Part shown: positions 1 through 11,700 of the stretch, in pieces
How the letters are laid out: each line of letters begins with the position of its first letter
Numbering within the stretch: the first letter of the stretch is position 1
Source: Bolinopsis microptera
Lineage: Eukaryota > Ctenophora > Tentaculata > Lobata > Bolinopsidae
DNA: 64,000 bases
Assembly (NCBI RefSeq): GCF_026151205.1
Contig: NC_087072.1
Span: 17,251,669-17,315,668 of the forward strand
Direction: 5' to 3'
Position numbers and translations under genes: made by a program
Notes under the pieces: generated by a model
The model's database searches: none
What the model saw: the letters and a program-made list of their open reading frames with translations, nothing else
Told to the model about the DNA's origin: nothing

Positions 1-49
1 CATATATATCATATAATTATAATATTATTTATATAAGATATTTTATATA

Positions 50-172
50 CAGGGTATTTACGAAACATGGGAACGGTTTTAAACATCTGTAAATTAATTT
101 AAGAAAGAGCAACCAGCTGTATTAAGCCCTTATTTTCTTTGTAAATCGTACCAATGTTTCATGAACAACCTG
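50..172. mobile_element. Short mariner-like MITE (123 bp)
   Basis: The two ends are imperfect inverted repeats of about 27 bp (about 21 of 27 positions pair), beginning CAGGGTATTTACGAAACATG on the left. TA lies directly outside each end, at 48-49 and 173-174, which fits the TA target duplication of Tc1/mariner-type elements. There is no coding capacity. The terminal CAGGGT resembles the longer mariner-like family at 700 and 51943, so a shared transposase is possible, but the rest of the sequence differs. Confidence 0.55.
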
Positions 173-174
173 TA

Positions 175-697
175 TCACTATTTATAAATTATAGCTATTT
201 ATATATATAACTACTTATATATAACTGTCCCTCGCATATTATATTATCGTAATTTGTACCATGGGCCTGGGGACGACAGTGTGCTTTACTGACTAATACC
301 CCAGCTAGGATTCTGCTTTTACGACATAATACGACTTAACAGCCTGGGAAGTCTGCATTCCCTCTACTCACCTAAACCCTTATCTAAATATTATAAAATT
401 AAATGAGCGGTCAAACACTTAGGATTGTGGGATCATTAAGCGCCCCAATAGTAAACGAAAATTACTAGTCTTTGCATACCAAAAAAATTAGAAAAAAGTA
501 ATGTTGATGATTGATACTGATGATTATTGATTATTGATTTGATATAAAATTCAGGATTATTATTGATCCTGATATAGAAACCTTCCAACTAAAACTCCTC
601 TGGGAGGTAAAATCCACCCAAATATGCTTTAGTATAATAGTAGTAAAATGTATGATTCTTTTGAAATAGTATGCTGCCAGCTATTCCATTATTCATG
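175..697. other. Unannotated AT-rich stretch
   Basis: No credible exon, RNA gene or repeat was recognised. Open frames are short and lack coding character. Confidence 0.5.
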
Positions 698-699
698 TA

Positions 700-1077
700 C
701 AGGGTGGGCCAAAAGCCAGTGTGCAAACGTTGGCCTTAATAGCTCAGTCACTGAATGCCCAATTGAAATACTTCCTTCTGGTATGACTTAGTACCACCAC
801 TGGTTCGAGGAATTTGTCAACTCGAAAAATAATCGCGTTCATTTTTTTCAAATGGAGGTTCATTTTCACATTTATTTGATAGTTTGGATAGTCGGATCAA
901 GCTAAATGTTATTGAATTGTGTTTGGCCATTCGAATTACGTTTGTCCTGAAAGAATTAGAACTGTAGCTTCTCAGATGACTGAGATATGAAGCATAACGA
1001 GTTTATTCATTACGTGTGATCAGGTGATTGGTTTACCTAATCACGTGATAAGGTGACCCCGTTAACTACCCCGTTAA
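700..1077 (-). mobile_element. Mariner-like MITE, truncated copy (family M)
   Basis: It starts CAGGGTGGGCCAAAAGCCAG after TA and reads as the reverse complement of the 3' half of the full-length copy at 52723-53489. The shared blocks cover the TIR, the segment with the CTCGAACCAGTGGTGG region and the internal CCCCGTTAA motif. The other half is missing: similarity stops near 1077, where an AT repeat begins. It has no coding capacity. Confidence 0.75.
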
Positions 1078-1827
1078 TATATATATATGTAATTACTATA
1101 TGTAATTACTATGTCTGGAAAGAGTCACCTTTCCAGAACCAAGAAGCTATTTTTGGAATTTTTTATTTGTGGGCCGATTTCTGGTGGTTTGTTATAGGCT
1201 TTTTTTGTTGAAACCATTTAGCTTCAATCACGCACCACCAGCCGCACCCTTTGAGATGAGACATTATTTAAGAGACCAAATCTTCGCATTTCAGATTGTT
1301 ATTTCTTTCCAAACTTACATTAAGGAGTCCGTGTTGAGCGTCTTTTACTGTGTAATTCATTTCTTACACTGTTTCGGCGCGGAGGGAAGCTGCTATGCAT
1401 CTGTCCTAACCATTCCAACCATGTTACAATTTACATTACCTCTTGTTCTTATAAAACCGAACTGAGAAATCACCAAATGAAGATTCGTTGATCGTTTGTC
1501 AATTCATATACTGGCTTTTTTCAGTTAACCCAGAACTATATAATAATACTTAAGATTGGCTATAACTACAGTGTACAACTAGACTCAAGTGTAGTTGTAT
1601 TCCGCCAGGTCGCGTCGTGTTTTTAAGACATGCATGTCAGCCCACTCTAACAATAATACTCTAACAATAGCTAATTAGCTAATCAGTATTAATACCACAG
1701 ATTAATGAAGCTCACTCGGTTACTGGCTGCCCCTTGCCTACCTGTTTATTCCTTTATTATATATAATTCATCAAATACACCTCACTCGGATGTATCTTCC
1801 TGTATCTGTGTAACAGTATACAGATAT
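1078..1827. other. Unannotated stretch
   Basis: No recognisable gene. A short TA-rich run follows the truncated MITE; the remainder is unremarkable non-coding sequence up to the microsatellite. Confidence 0.45.
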
Positions 1828-1836
1828 CGGATCTTC

Positions 1837-2214
<378 letters not shown>

Positions 2215-2268
2215 TCTTGTTGTCTAGTTTGTGGTCTGTATCTGATATGTGGGGTGTCCTATCTTTAG

Positions 2269-3141
2269 GCTTACCATCTCTATACCTACTAAGGTAGGCA
2301 TAAAAACGGTAGGCATGGAGATGATTTTTATTAAAAAACGAGCTCTATACCTAACAAAAAGAGTCCTCAATATAGCATCCTCAATACCTACCATGTTTAA
2401 TGTTTATACATAATATCTCTGTATCTACCGGAATTACCTACCATGTTTAATGTTTATACATAATATCTCTTATCTACCGGAATTGAAAGTAGGTATAGTG
2501 ACCCGATTTAACAAATTCAGACATCAAGTTTTCTACTGAATGAGATAAGTATAGAGATGGTAGCCGGTAGGCAAAGAGAATAATTTTCAGCGAATGCATT
2601 CTCAATACCTTATACCACAATACATACGAAACATGAATGAATGAACCAAAATTCTTTACTGTAAGTATTAATCGGTGAATTTTCATTATTTGGTTGTTTC
2701 TAAGTCTAAGTCCTGGTAGAGTAAAATTATAAATCAATCATGGTCAACGGTCATAGATATGATATGCATGGCCATTAGGCATTTTATAGATAACTTTAAT
2801 ATGGACAATAATCACACCAACGCAATTTAATCAATTACAAATCTAGTATATGATATTGATGTTCACATTGATTAGCATATCAACATGAATAGTGAATACA
2901 TGTGAAAATGCTGTGGAGTGTGGACCGTACCAATCACCAAGTTGAATATAATATTATCCTCTACATGATTAAACTGAGCAATAATGCTTGCTAACTGGTC
3001 AATCAATAATTTGGCAACCAATGATGCGAAAATCATGCCGCTCCACTGCTGATCTTAAAAGCTTGATGAAATGCGCATGTTTACTATCTCTATACCTGAT
3101 TTTAAACTTTTACCTACCTTAGTAGCTACAGAGATGGTATG
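2269..3141. mobile_element. Foldback or MITE-like element with 30-bp inverted ends
   Basis: The left end (ACCATCTCTATACC at 2273) and the right end (near 3112-3141) are inverted repeats that match over about 27 of 30 positions. Weaker internal copies of the same motif occur at 2549-2575 and 3083-3097. A 48-bp direct duplication at 2388-2483, starting TACCTACCATGTTTAATG, lies inside. No transposase is present and no clear target duplication was found, so the class is unknown. Confidence 0.5.
2388..2483. repeat. Two-copy 48-bp tandem repeat
   Basis: The unit TACCTACCATGTTTAATG... ending TATCTACCGGAATT occurs twice in direct orientation. The second copy has lost GT before TATCTACC. It lies within the element at 2269-3141. 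Confidence 0.8.
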
Positions 3142-5239
3142 CATTTATGTTTTTACGTCACTATTTTTGCAAGAGTTTTGTTTGTCAAAATAGACCATCA
3201 CCATGGGTTTTTATGTCATAGTAGACTATGAATTTTTAATTAAAGATCGGCTAATTGAAAACCCTGTTCGACTGCAGGAGGATTGCGCCTAAATAAGGGT
3301 GATATAATAATACTGTACGATTTGCAAAAAACCTAAAATCACATTTACCTTACAATAGTGAAATTATCCATTCCATCCTATAGGACTAGGAGCCTCCAAT
3401 AGGTCCTAGCCCTGCAATAATGATTTGTGGTGCCCCACTGTGCACTGGGATAACGCCCAATTTCGAAATGAGATCTGTGAAAAATCTTTTGTGTTGCTCG
3501 AGGAGCGTTAGGGCTACACTTTAATGTACTAGTTAGATTCTGTCCTTTGCTTGAGATCTGCAATTGTAGCGTTTTAGACATCACTTCATTTGACAACCCC
3601 CCCCCCCCCCCCCCCCCCCCCGAACAGCGTCTTTTACAGCAGTGTTTTGATCCAGTGAAAACCCAGAACTTTAGTACATCATCACTGTATTGTCTATTGT
3701 GTGCCCGATATGCTGTTTCTTATTCTGTAAGATAACTCTTGGAAGAGTCGTTATGATGTTGTCCCCTCTGATTGATTATAAACTATAACATATGCTGAAA
3801 TCAGCTGCAGAGGGTCCTGCAATTTCCATAGGTGGTCATTGCCGGATGGTTTTGGTATTTTCGGTTGACTTTTGGATGTCCTCCTGTGGTTTTAGGTCCA
3901 ATAGCGTAATTAAAGCTTTAAACTGCTCGTGATCTAGCAAATTAGTAAAAAATCTTCCCACACTAATAGTTGATATCAGTTTACAGTAATGATCCTACAT
4001 GTTAAATCCGAGTCTAATTGTTCGTTCATCTCACTCATTTACATTACATCATACAGGACTGATGATGGTAACCATGATTCACTACAGTAGTATGTTGCAA
4101 AGCGGCTGTGACTTATTCAGCAGTGGGTGGCCCGCTTTTGGCTACAACTTTAAGTACAGTTATGTCATACCCAATTGACTGAACCAGTGTGTTCCTCAAT
4201 AAACTGATATGTTTGATCTTCTAAGCTTTTGATTTTGACATGACGTTACCTGTGGTGTTGCAGTGCCACCTGCACAATATACAATTTAAATCGTGCGACG
4301 TAACCAACACAATATAATATATATATATAATAGCACTGTAGGCAATCCATCATTTCATTCTCTGACTTTGTTATATTTCAAACGTTTTTTAGAGTTACGT
4401 TGCTAAAAATTCTAAGTAAAAACGTAGTAAAGTTTTGTCGAATATCGCAACGTTCAATTAACTTCAGTAATTGTTTCATGATTGCATTTACATTAGGAAG
4501 GCATCATTTGTACGAGCAGCTAATTTACTTGATTAACCCTCCGTAACAATATAGTAAAACAGACAGTAATATATTAGTGTATAAATCACACCTTCACAGT
4601 GTGATGTTCAGCTTTGAAATTTCAAGTTTTCGAGCCGCTATCGAAGGCAGTATATTATTTGATTGAAAATCTCTGTCGACTGTTCCAGAACGATTTAGTT
4701 CGATGAGCTTTTTGCTTCTCTTATGATAGCAAATGAAGAACAAATGAATACTTTGACTTAGGCCTTATATATGGTCGGGGTCGTTGGTATTTTTGCGTTG
4801 CTATAAGTGGTATAATAACACAAGATTTTGTTCTATCTAACCTAAATCTTTAAAGACTTTCCAGTCCGTATGATAAAATAGTATCAATTTGTGGATCTGT
4901 CAATTTAGTCGGAAGTTGCTTTAATCTGTTTCAACAACTGTTTCAACAACTGTTTCAACAACTAAGAAGTCACGGATCAGTGGCTAAGAAGTCACGTTTC
5001 AATGGCTAAGAAGTTGAGATTGACAGTTTGTTAGATCACGCTCAAATATTGCACTTAATCTAAATCTTTATCTTGCTCTCAACAAATGTCCATGTTGTAA
5101 TTCCCTTTCGTTCTGTTAAAATTGTTGTGGAATTACTATTGCTATAATATTAGTATGTTTTCGTCATCAGCCCTACCCAAAACAGGGAACTTAGAATTAT
5201 CTTGATCTTTAAATATAAATATACATACTATTGAAAACA
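3142..5239. other. Non-coding stretch with a poly(C) run
   Basis: A run of about 23 C (3598-3620) is the only strong local feature. Near 4928-5010 there are three copies of a 12-mer (CAACTGTTTCAA register) followed by three diverged copies of GGCTAAGAAGTCACG. No convincing exons were found; open frames here are under 75 codons. Confidence 0.5.
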
Positions 5240-5265
5240 ATATCTGAGGTTACCACCTCAGATAT
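5240..5265. other. Perfect 11-bp hairpin with TACC loop
   Basis: ATATCTGAGGT pairs perfectly with ACCTCAGATAT across a four-base TACC loop. It lies about 640 bp beyond the receptor stop codon, and no role is evident. Confidence 0.5.
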
Positions 5266-5629
5266 CTTCGTATTTATTTTTACAACTCCAATATGTTGAA
5301 TATTCACTATGTAGCACTGGGAAATGATGTGTCCAGTTGAAAACATGCCCGAGACGAGCTCACTTCATATCCTCATTTCCTGTATTTCACATATTGTTGT
5401 TCTGGAGGTGAGTTGTACCCTGCTGCATCTATTTCATGTTTACTTCATGTCGCTTATATTTCGCTTATATTTATCCCCCCTTCCCCTAATATTGTTTATG
5501 TTTCTACAATATTATCCAGGCCCCTAAAATTTAGATCTTGATACATATGTATGGCTTTAGCTTAGACCAATAAAACAAACATTAAATAGATTTTCTATAA
5601 AAATCAATTAATATATGTTCAGTAAAATG

Positions 5630-5635
5630 TTTATT
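5630..5635 (-). promoter_or_regulatory. Candidate polyadenylation signal for the glutamate receptor
   Basis: AATAAA on the minus strand, about 265 bp beyond the receptor stop codon. It is the nearest canonical hexamer seen. Whether it is used is unknown. Confidence 0.35.
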
Positions 5636-5900
5636 GAATAAAAATTTCAGTACAACCCTCATATCACAGTTTTCTGAGCGGTGACTTTGATCAGAAATTT
5701 GATATTTATGATAAATAACTCAATAACTGTAGGTAGAAAATGGTATTATAACATACTGTATCCCAAAATGTCTTGGTATGCAGTGAGTTATCCGCTTTCA
5801 AAACACGACAAGCACAAGCCTGATAAAATATTTCAACTTGCAATGTTCAAATAATTGGTAGAAATGTTGGTTAAAACAGTAAAATGCCCTAAAATAAAAG

Positions 5901-8753
5901 TTACACGCCGTGATTTGGGCCACCCTTCACTTCGGAAGAAGCAAACTTGTCCAACGAATCAAGTTTCAGATAATTGTCTCCGTTTGCTGACGCTTTATGG
6001 GGTCTGGAGAATACAAACCACTCCGTACTAAAGTCCTCATACTTGAGCTTTACCCGCCGGACCAGTTTTGACCAGAATGTTCTGTGCTGGTCGTCGTAAC
6101 CATCCTGGGCGGTTGCCATCACAGTCTCTAACAATATCAGAGCGAAACTGATGACCAGACCGAGAGCTAAAAGTAGGAAGATTCCTTGAACTGTGGACAT
6201 TTGGAGCACTTCATCTGCTCCAACCTCATGGTTATTTTCGCAGCCGTCAGCTGGGGTTTTGTCCCATTTGATCCACAACTCGTCGAAGAAGCCCAGCTCC
6301 CTATACTTTATGATCTGCGTGTTCATCAGCTCAGTGTAGGGTGAGCTCTTGGGCAGCCCGAACCCATAGTCGAATGGTTGGATCTCTCCTCCTACTTGGA
6401 AGATACCGCAACTGCCGAGGAGGTTGTAAGACAAGAACGGACTCTCATCAAGGAAGACGAACCCACCTTGGTGTACCCTGTTGTTGCCCTCTTCCACTGT
6501 TTTTATTTTAACAGCTCCATCAACCAGCTTCTTGAAATCAGTATCCACGTTGTTGATGAGGAGAGACTCCACAAAGCTTCCCTCAATAATCCCCCACTCG
6601 TACTTCTTCTGATTCTGCTTTAGCAGGTCCTTCGCTGAACTTACTGTGATCCCGATCTTGTCTAGCGTCATGAAAGCAGTGAGGTTAGCCGTGTACATGG
6701 AAATGATGAGGAGAATGAAGAACCACCAGATGAATAGGAGGAACCTTCCAGAAGGACTAGCAGGAAGTGCAGCAGTGCCCTGACCCACCAGCCCTGCTCC
6801 GGCTACCCACAGAGAGTTGTAGAACGTCATTGTCTCATCCTCAGCATCCTCAACCATTCTGTCAACCAAACACTCTGATTGAATGTGGTCTTTGAACTTG
6901 ATTTTCAGCTGCTGTTTGACTAGTCTTCTTTCTTCACACCCCTCACATTTGCAGACTTGCATTGCGTGGATCTTCTTACCATGAGACCCGTAGGGGGATA
7001 TCTTGCTGATGAGATTCAGAATGATACCCATGAGCATGAACACCACTGCTATCATGCACCACACCGAGTACCCAAATGGACTCATGAAGAAGAATATGTC
7101 ACTTTTTCCTGATTCGCCTTTAATCGCCAGACTGATACCGGAATCCATGAAGGAGACGGTGAAGTCAATGTACTGTTTCCTCTGGACCCCAACAGACAAG
7201 TCCATGGTAACCATGTCTGTCCTCTGTGACAACATGTCTCCTATGAGTCCGTTCCAAGTGTGTGTTCCCGGATCAAACCTCCCGAACTCCTTATCATAAG
7301 GCTCGACAAACTCGTAAGTAAAGTTCAGTGCTGTTGACAGGTTCTTCACCACGTCAGGACATATTCCCTCCCAACAGGAGTGTCCTGTACAGTTGGGTAT
7401 CCTCGCTGCGAAGGGAGGGTTTTCAGTCACCCCTAATTTCAAGTGCTCGGCATTAAGACTGTTAGCGACCCCCATTGGACGGACAGGGGCATTTCCTAGG
7501 AACTTTATCCGGCTATCGTCTTCTATCTCCAGCCCTTTTTCCTCAGTCCATTTTCCTATTTCAAGGAACCTGGGCGTGTCATACCCATAACTCCTCAGGT
7601 TAACTATCTCGTAACCGGGGTGATTTACCATTCCATCATCAGTGAAACTCCATCTTCCTGATGCCCCCTCATAGTTAGAAGACTTGAGAGCATCATAGTA
7701 CCTGTCTCCATTGTTCCAGGGTTGCCAGGGTTTGTCATAAGAGCAGCTGGAGTCCGGCTGCTGGATGGAATCTGTTTCTGCTAACATTTCCAGACTCCTA
7801 CCTGCCATCTGCACAGCATCGTAACTCATCACCAGGGATGGGGTGAGAGGGTGGGTCATGGAGTCATTCCATTTCATCTTTTCAAACTCCTCACTCAGCA
7901 TTTCAAATTCCTTCGTTTCCTTCTTTATTGCAAATCGTATCCCAATCAGTCCGCTGTAGCGGTCACTGCGCGTCCCATACGGAAGGAGGGTCTGTGGATT
8001 ACCTGTTATCGCATCGGTAACAATCCAAACGTATTCCCGAGCGAGCAGGTCCATTTTGTAAGCCTCTGCTAGAACGACGCTGCTGTACTGTCCCTCGCAG
8101 TTCAGAATTATCACTCTTGCTAGGGACTTCTTTATACTTTTCAGGGTATTCGTCAGTTTAGGAGCAGGTACTGCGTTGAAGAAGTTTATCTTCTTTATCA
8201 CGAACTTAGCTTCGTCTCGTTTGGTGATGAGCTGCTGCAGGTAGTGCACACCGTTTATTCCGTAGTTACTGTCCGATGCGATGATAGCTATCTCGTGCCA
8301 CCTGAAGTGCCCTAGAAGGTCGAGTATAGCTCTGGACTGGAAGGTATCGCTGGGTGAGAGGAGGAGGACGTTGTCTCTGTGTGCCCTCCTGATGTAAGGG
8401 TCTGTTGCTGCCAGGGATATGATCGGAATGTTCAGAGGACTAAACACATCAGCAGCTTGAGCCACCGTGTTAGAACCATCTGGTGAGATAACAGCTACTG
8501 CCCCCTTATTAACCAGCTTACAAGATCCCATCACTAGCTCGTTTAGGGAGGAACCGTTATACGTCACCTGCTCCAGTTTCAGCTTCACATCTGTTGAGTT
8601 GGCGTTGAAGTGGGAGATAGCATATGGTACTATCTTCTCCAGGAGTGATTTCTGGATGTTTTCAGAAGACATAAGGAGACCTATTGTGTATTCTTCTGTG
8701 ATAGTAGGCTGGAGTTGTAGGACGAGGGTGAGCAGTATTGTTATCCATATCAT
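5901..8753 (-). CDS. Ionotropic glutamate receptor subunit, coding region in one exon
   Basis: A 950-aa ligand-gated cation channel subunit of the plasma membrane. Order: signal peptide (1-19), periplasmic-binding-protein-like N-terminal domain (about 22-425), S1 (about 437-550), M1 (556-582), M2 re-entrant loop (645-664), M3 (671-694), S2 (701-845), M4 (853-880) and a 70-aa cytosolic tail. Arg525 matches the conserved ligand-carboxylate arginine; Ser726 and Glu770 match S2 ligand contacts; Cys782 and Cys838 fit the S2 disulfide. The M3 signature reads MYTANLTAF rather than SYTANLAAF. By alignment the Q/R-site position is Gly657, followed by Gln658. The M1-M2 linker is long (about 60 aa), with Cys601, 603, 606 and 628. 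The Thr after Ser in the AMPA-receptor GST motif is Phe727. Full family length and no internal stop argue for a working gene. Subfamily and agonist (glutamate or glycine) cannot be assigned by eye. Confidence 0.93.
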   Translation of the reverse strand: MIWITILLTLVLQLQPTITEEYTIGLLMSSENIQKSLLEKIVPYAISHFNANSTDVKLKLEQVTYNGSSLNELVMGSCKLVNKGAVAVISPDGSNTVAQAADVFSPLNIPIISLAATDPYIRRAHRDNVLLLSPSDTFQSRAILDLLGHFRWHEIAIIASDSNYGINGVHYLQQLITKRDEAKFVIKKINFFNAVPAPKLTNTLKSIKKSLARVIILNCEGQYSSVVLAEAYKMDLLAREYVWIVTDAITGNPQTLLPYGTRSDRYSGLIGIRFAIKKETKEFEMLSEEFEKMKWNDSMTHPLTPSLVMSYDAVQMAGRSLEMLAETDSIQQPDSSCSYDKPWQPWNNGDRYYDALKSSNYEGASGRWSFTDDGMVNHPGYEIVNLRSYGYDTPRFLEIGKWTEEKGLEIEDDSRIKFLGNAPVRPMGVANSLNAEHLKLGVTENPPFAARIPNCTGHSCWEGICPDVVKNLSTALNFTYEFVEPYDKEFGRFDPGTHTWNGLIGDMLSQRTDMVTMDLSVGVQRKQYIDFTVSFMDSGISLAIKGESGKSDIFFFMSPFGYSVWCMIAVVFMLMGIILNLISKISPYGSHGKKIHAMQVCKCEGCEERRLVKQQLKIKFKDHIQSECLVDRMVEDAEDETMTFYNSLWVAGAGLVGQGTAALPASPSGRFLLFIWWFFILLIISMYTANLTAFMTLDKIGITVSSAKDLLKQNQKKYEWGIIEGSFVESLLINNVDTDFKKLVDGAVKIKTVEEGNNRVHQGGFVFLDESPFLSYNLLGSCGIFQVGGEIQPFDYGFGLPKSSPYTELMNTQIIKYRELGFFDELWIKWDKTPADGCENNHEVGADEVLQMSTVQGIFLLLALGLVISFALILLETVMATAQDGYDDQHRTFWSKLVRRVKLKYEDFSTEWFVFSRPHKASANGDNYLKLDSLDKFASSEVKGGPNHGV

Positions 8754-8775
8754 CCTGAATAATGGGCAGTTAGAA
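8754..8775 (-). promoter_or_regulatory. Candidate splice acceptor just upstream of the receptor ATG
   Basis: On the minus strand the bases before the start codon read CTAAC, then CCCATTATTCAG, then G and ATG. That is a branch-point-like motif followed by a YAG acceptor one base upstream of the start. A 5'-UTR intron or a spliced-leader acceptor would explain it. No upstream exon was identified. Confidence 0.4.
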
Positions 8776-11700
8776 TCTGTTTTTTGGCGTTGTGAGACGT
8801 TTGGATAAATAATTTAAAGATGTCGTCTTTCTAACCCTTACACGGTACTATTGAGCAAAACTGCAAACAAACAATTAAAGCAGCTATAAATTTAATTTGT
8901 TTATTGTAGCAATGGCAGTGGCACAGTGACAAAAAACTTTACAACCGAATCTCAGACATACGCTCAATGCTCATGGCATAATGCTACGTAAAAAGTAATC
9001 ATGTACGGCATTTAGCTAATTTACCGATGGATCCACTCTAGTGTTATTCTTAATAATTGCCCGAAAACCACTCTGCAAACAGCGGCAACATTGGCAGCAA
9101 TTATAGTGATGGTAGTTGAGTGTGTCCCTAGCACCTAAACGTCCGGTAATGTATATTATGATCCTGGAGTGTGGACCTTATTACCTGTGTGGCAAGTTTG
9201 ATCCCTAAACAGCTTGTGAAGCAAATTGTGAATGAACTGTCGTGGACATTAGAGAACGCTGTGGAAATCGTCAATTAATTTTATTAAGTGGTGAAATGTT
9301 TGTACTTTACAGAAACAGAGAGTTGCTCCAACTAGTGAGAATAATTAAAGCTGTCAACAAGATATATATACCATTTACAAAACTATAACATAACTATAAA
9401 GCCAACTGAATAATTGGAAGGCCACCTCACACATACCGATGAGGTTAACTTTCTCTTTATGGGGTTAAGAAACATTAACTTTTAGTTAGAAAACAATACC
9501 ATTGTCTCTTGATTAAAAATAAGCTGACAATAGGATTAGGCTGGGAAAACGTCTCGACTAAATTAAACGTTGTTTTTAGAGAGGACAACACTTTCTCTTG
9601 AGTGTTATACGTCATAGCGTTTAACATCTGTTTTGAAAGTGGCGATATAATGCACGATTTCCATGCCATCAGGAGAGAGATAACGAAAATCCAGCACGCA
9701 ACGAAAGCCCGTGCGTGCCCTCCTAACGTTAAACAATGATCCGTCCTCTAATTATACAATCAGTGTTTCCAAATAATTTACTTAGAAAACAATAAATAAA
9801 GCTTCTACTGTCTCAATAATTAATAATCAATTATTAATAGGCTGGTAGTCAAATTAGAGTAGGATTCGGAGGACTACTAGACTAAATAAAACGTTACTTA
9901 CCATGTTTAACTAAGTTACTAAAAATACTATGTTAACGGGGTTGTTTCCTGCTATGACTGAAAAGGAAAAATTGACGGAAGAAATGTGAATTAATGGTCA
10001 ACGATAAGTGCACGCATAATCTAGCGTACTCAATGAATCAACTCCCTTCAACAATATCCAATCAACGATTGCAAATTATTATATTATATATATACATTAT
10101 ACACCTAATACACCTAATTTACCTAAAATTGGGTAAATGATATGTCGGGTTTCAGACTTTGGGGAACTACGTACTGATGATCATTACAAAGAAGTTACGT
10201 TCGTTCCTCAAGAGCAGTAATAATTTCAAAATAAGACAAATCAAGTCATCGACAGAAATCTCATTTCACTTTGAAGAATGAGTCTTTAGACTCATTCTTC
10301 CAATTGTTTGGAATAGACGTTTTTCCGAAAACGTCGACAACTAATTATTTTGAAACACTAAGTAGTAAGTGGAGACTCTCACTTCGTCACCAACTATCAA
10401 ACTATATGATCGACCCACTCATAAGAGCGAAGAAAGATTACCGAAATGAGATTTTCTTAGAAAAATGGTTGAACATTTAGAAAATCACTCCATTTGCAGT
10501 TAACTCTTGCTGTTGACTAAAAGACTCCTCTCCTCAGCTGGTAGCTAACTACTCTAAATTCTAACACCTGTATTAGCTGAAGAGAAGCGTGGAGAACTAA
10601 CTAGATTAATATGAGAAATTTACTAAACACAGCAGGCTTCCATGGTCACTAAGTCTAGCAAGTGTGACTATCTAGAACAAAACCAAGCTTATGATCATGT
10701 TAGCTAAATTTCTAACTCTAAGAAAGGACCTAAAGACCTAAGATATGTAAGTATAGAACTAAGGATATGAACCCTTTTCTTGACTGAACAGAAGCGAAAA
10801 TTCCTCCTCAAATTAGATCCAGAAGACATCAACTTAATTGGAAGTCATGGCTACGCCGCTGAAAAGGATCTGATAGAGGAAAACCTGACAATTTTATATG
10901 GAAGATAAAATGTGCATCACACTAAAGAGGGGGCGGCTGATGAGCACATTAAATGACGTACTGATTGCGCAATATGCAATCATATCAGACGACAAGTTGA
11001 AATACAAAGGTTTGAAGTGTGGTCTGCTGGATATTACTTTGGAATTCATCTTCTTGTGGCTTGACTGGTTAACAAATAGTACACAAGTTAATTGAACATT
11101 ATTTAGATTGCGAGGAAGATGTTTATAACAGTGAGATGTATTTATCTTATCAATATTCCGTTCATTAACAAATGTATTATTTGTTCATATGTCTGCCCGA
11201 GAGAAGATATGTCAATTAGTACGCGGTTAATGAGCAGAACTTTCTGGAGCACTATTTCAAGAAAACCTCCTTAAACACCTCGCTCGTTAGAAATAAGAAG
11301 ATCAGAAAGGCACGCTTCAAAAAATACCATAAACGGCCTGTATACACTAGTCTATTGTTAGCATGATTATAATATAATATATTATATATTATATATAATA
11401 TATATCAGATATCTAGTATATACGAGAAGTAAATATTTAGGACCATGGACATTGAACTGTTTATCCAATTTTAAGGTTATTTTAATATTAATGAAATTAA
11501 GATCGTATTGTTATGATCTTTATACTTTCAACAAAACTTCGACCAGAAAATATAGTAGCTGTAAGTTAATACAAATTCAGGAAGCGTAAACGCATTTTTC
11601 TCAAGAATTGGATTCATTTAACACCATACATAAAACATAGTTAGTGTAAATTAATGCTAAAAAAATCATATCACAGCTGCATTAAATATTCAAGCTGGAT

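Noticed and set aside
10271-10480. 69-codon frame as a small gene
   Set aside because: Its start lies in a perfect hairpin; there is no domain, no transcript evidence and ordinary AT-rich composition.
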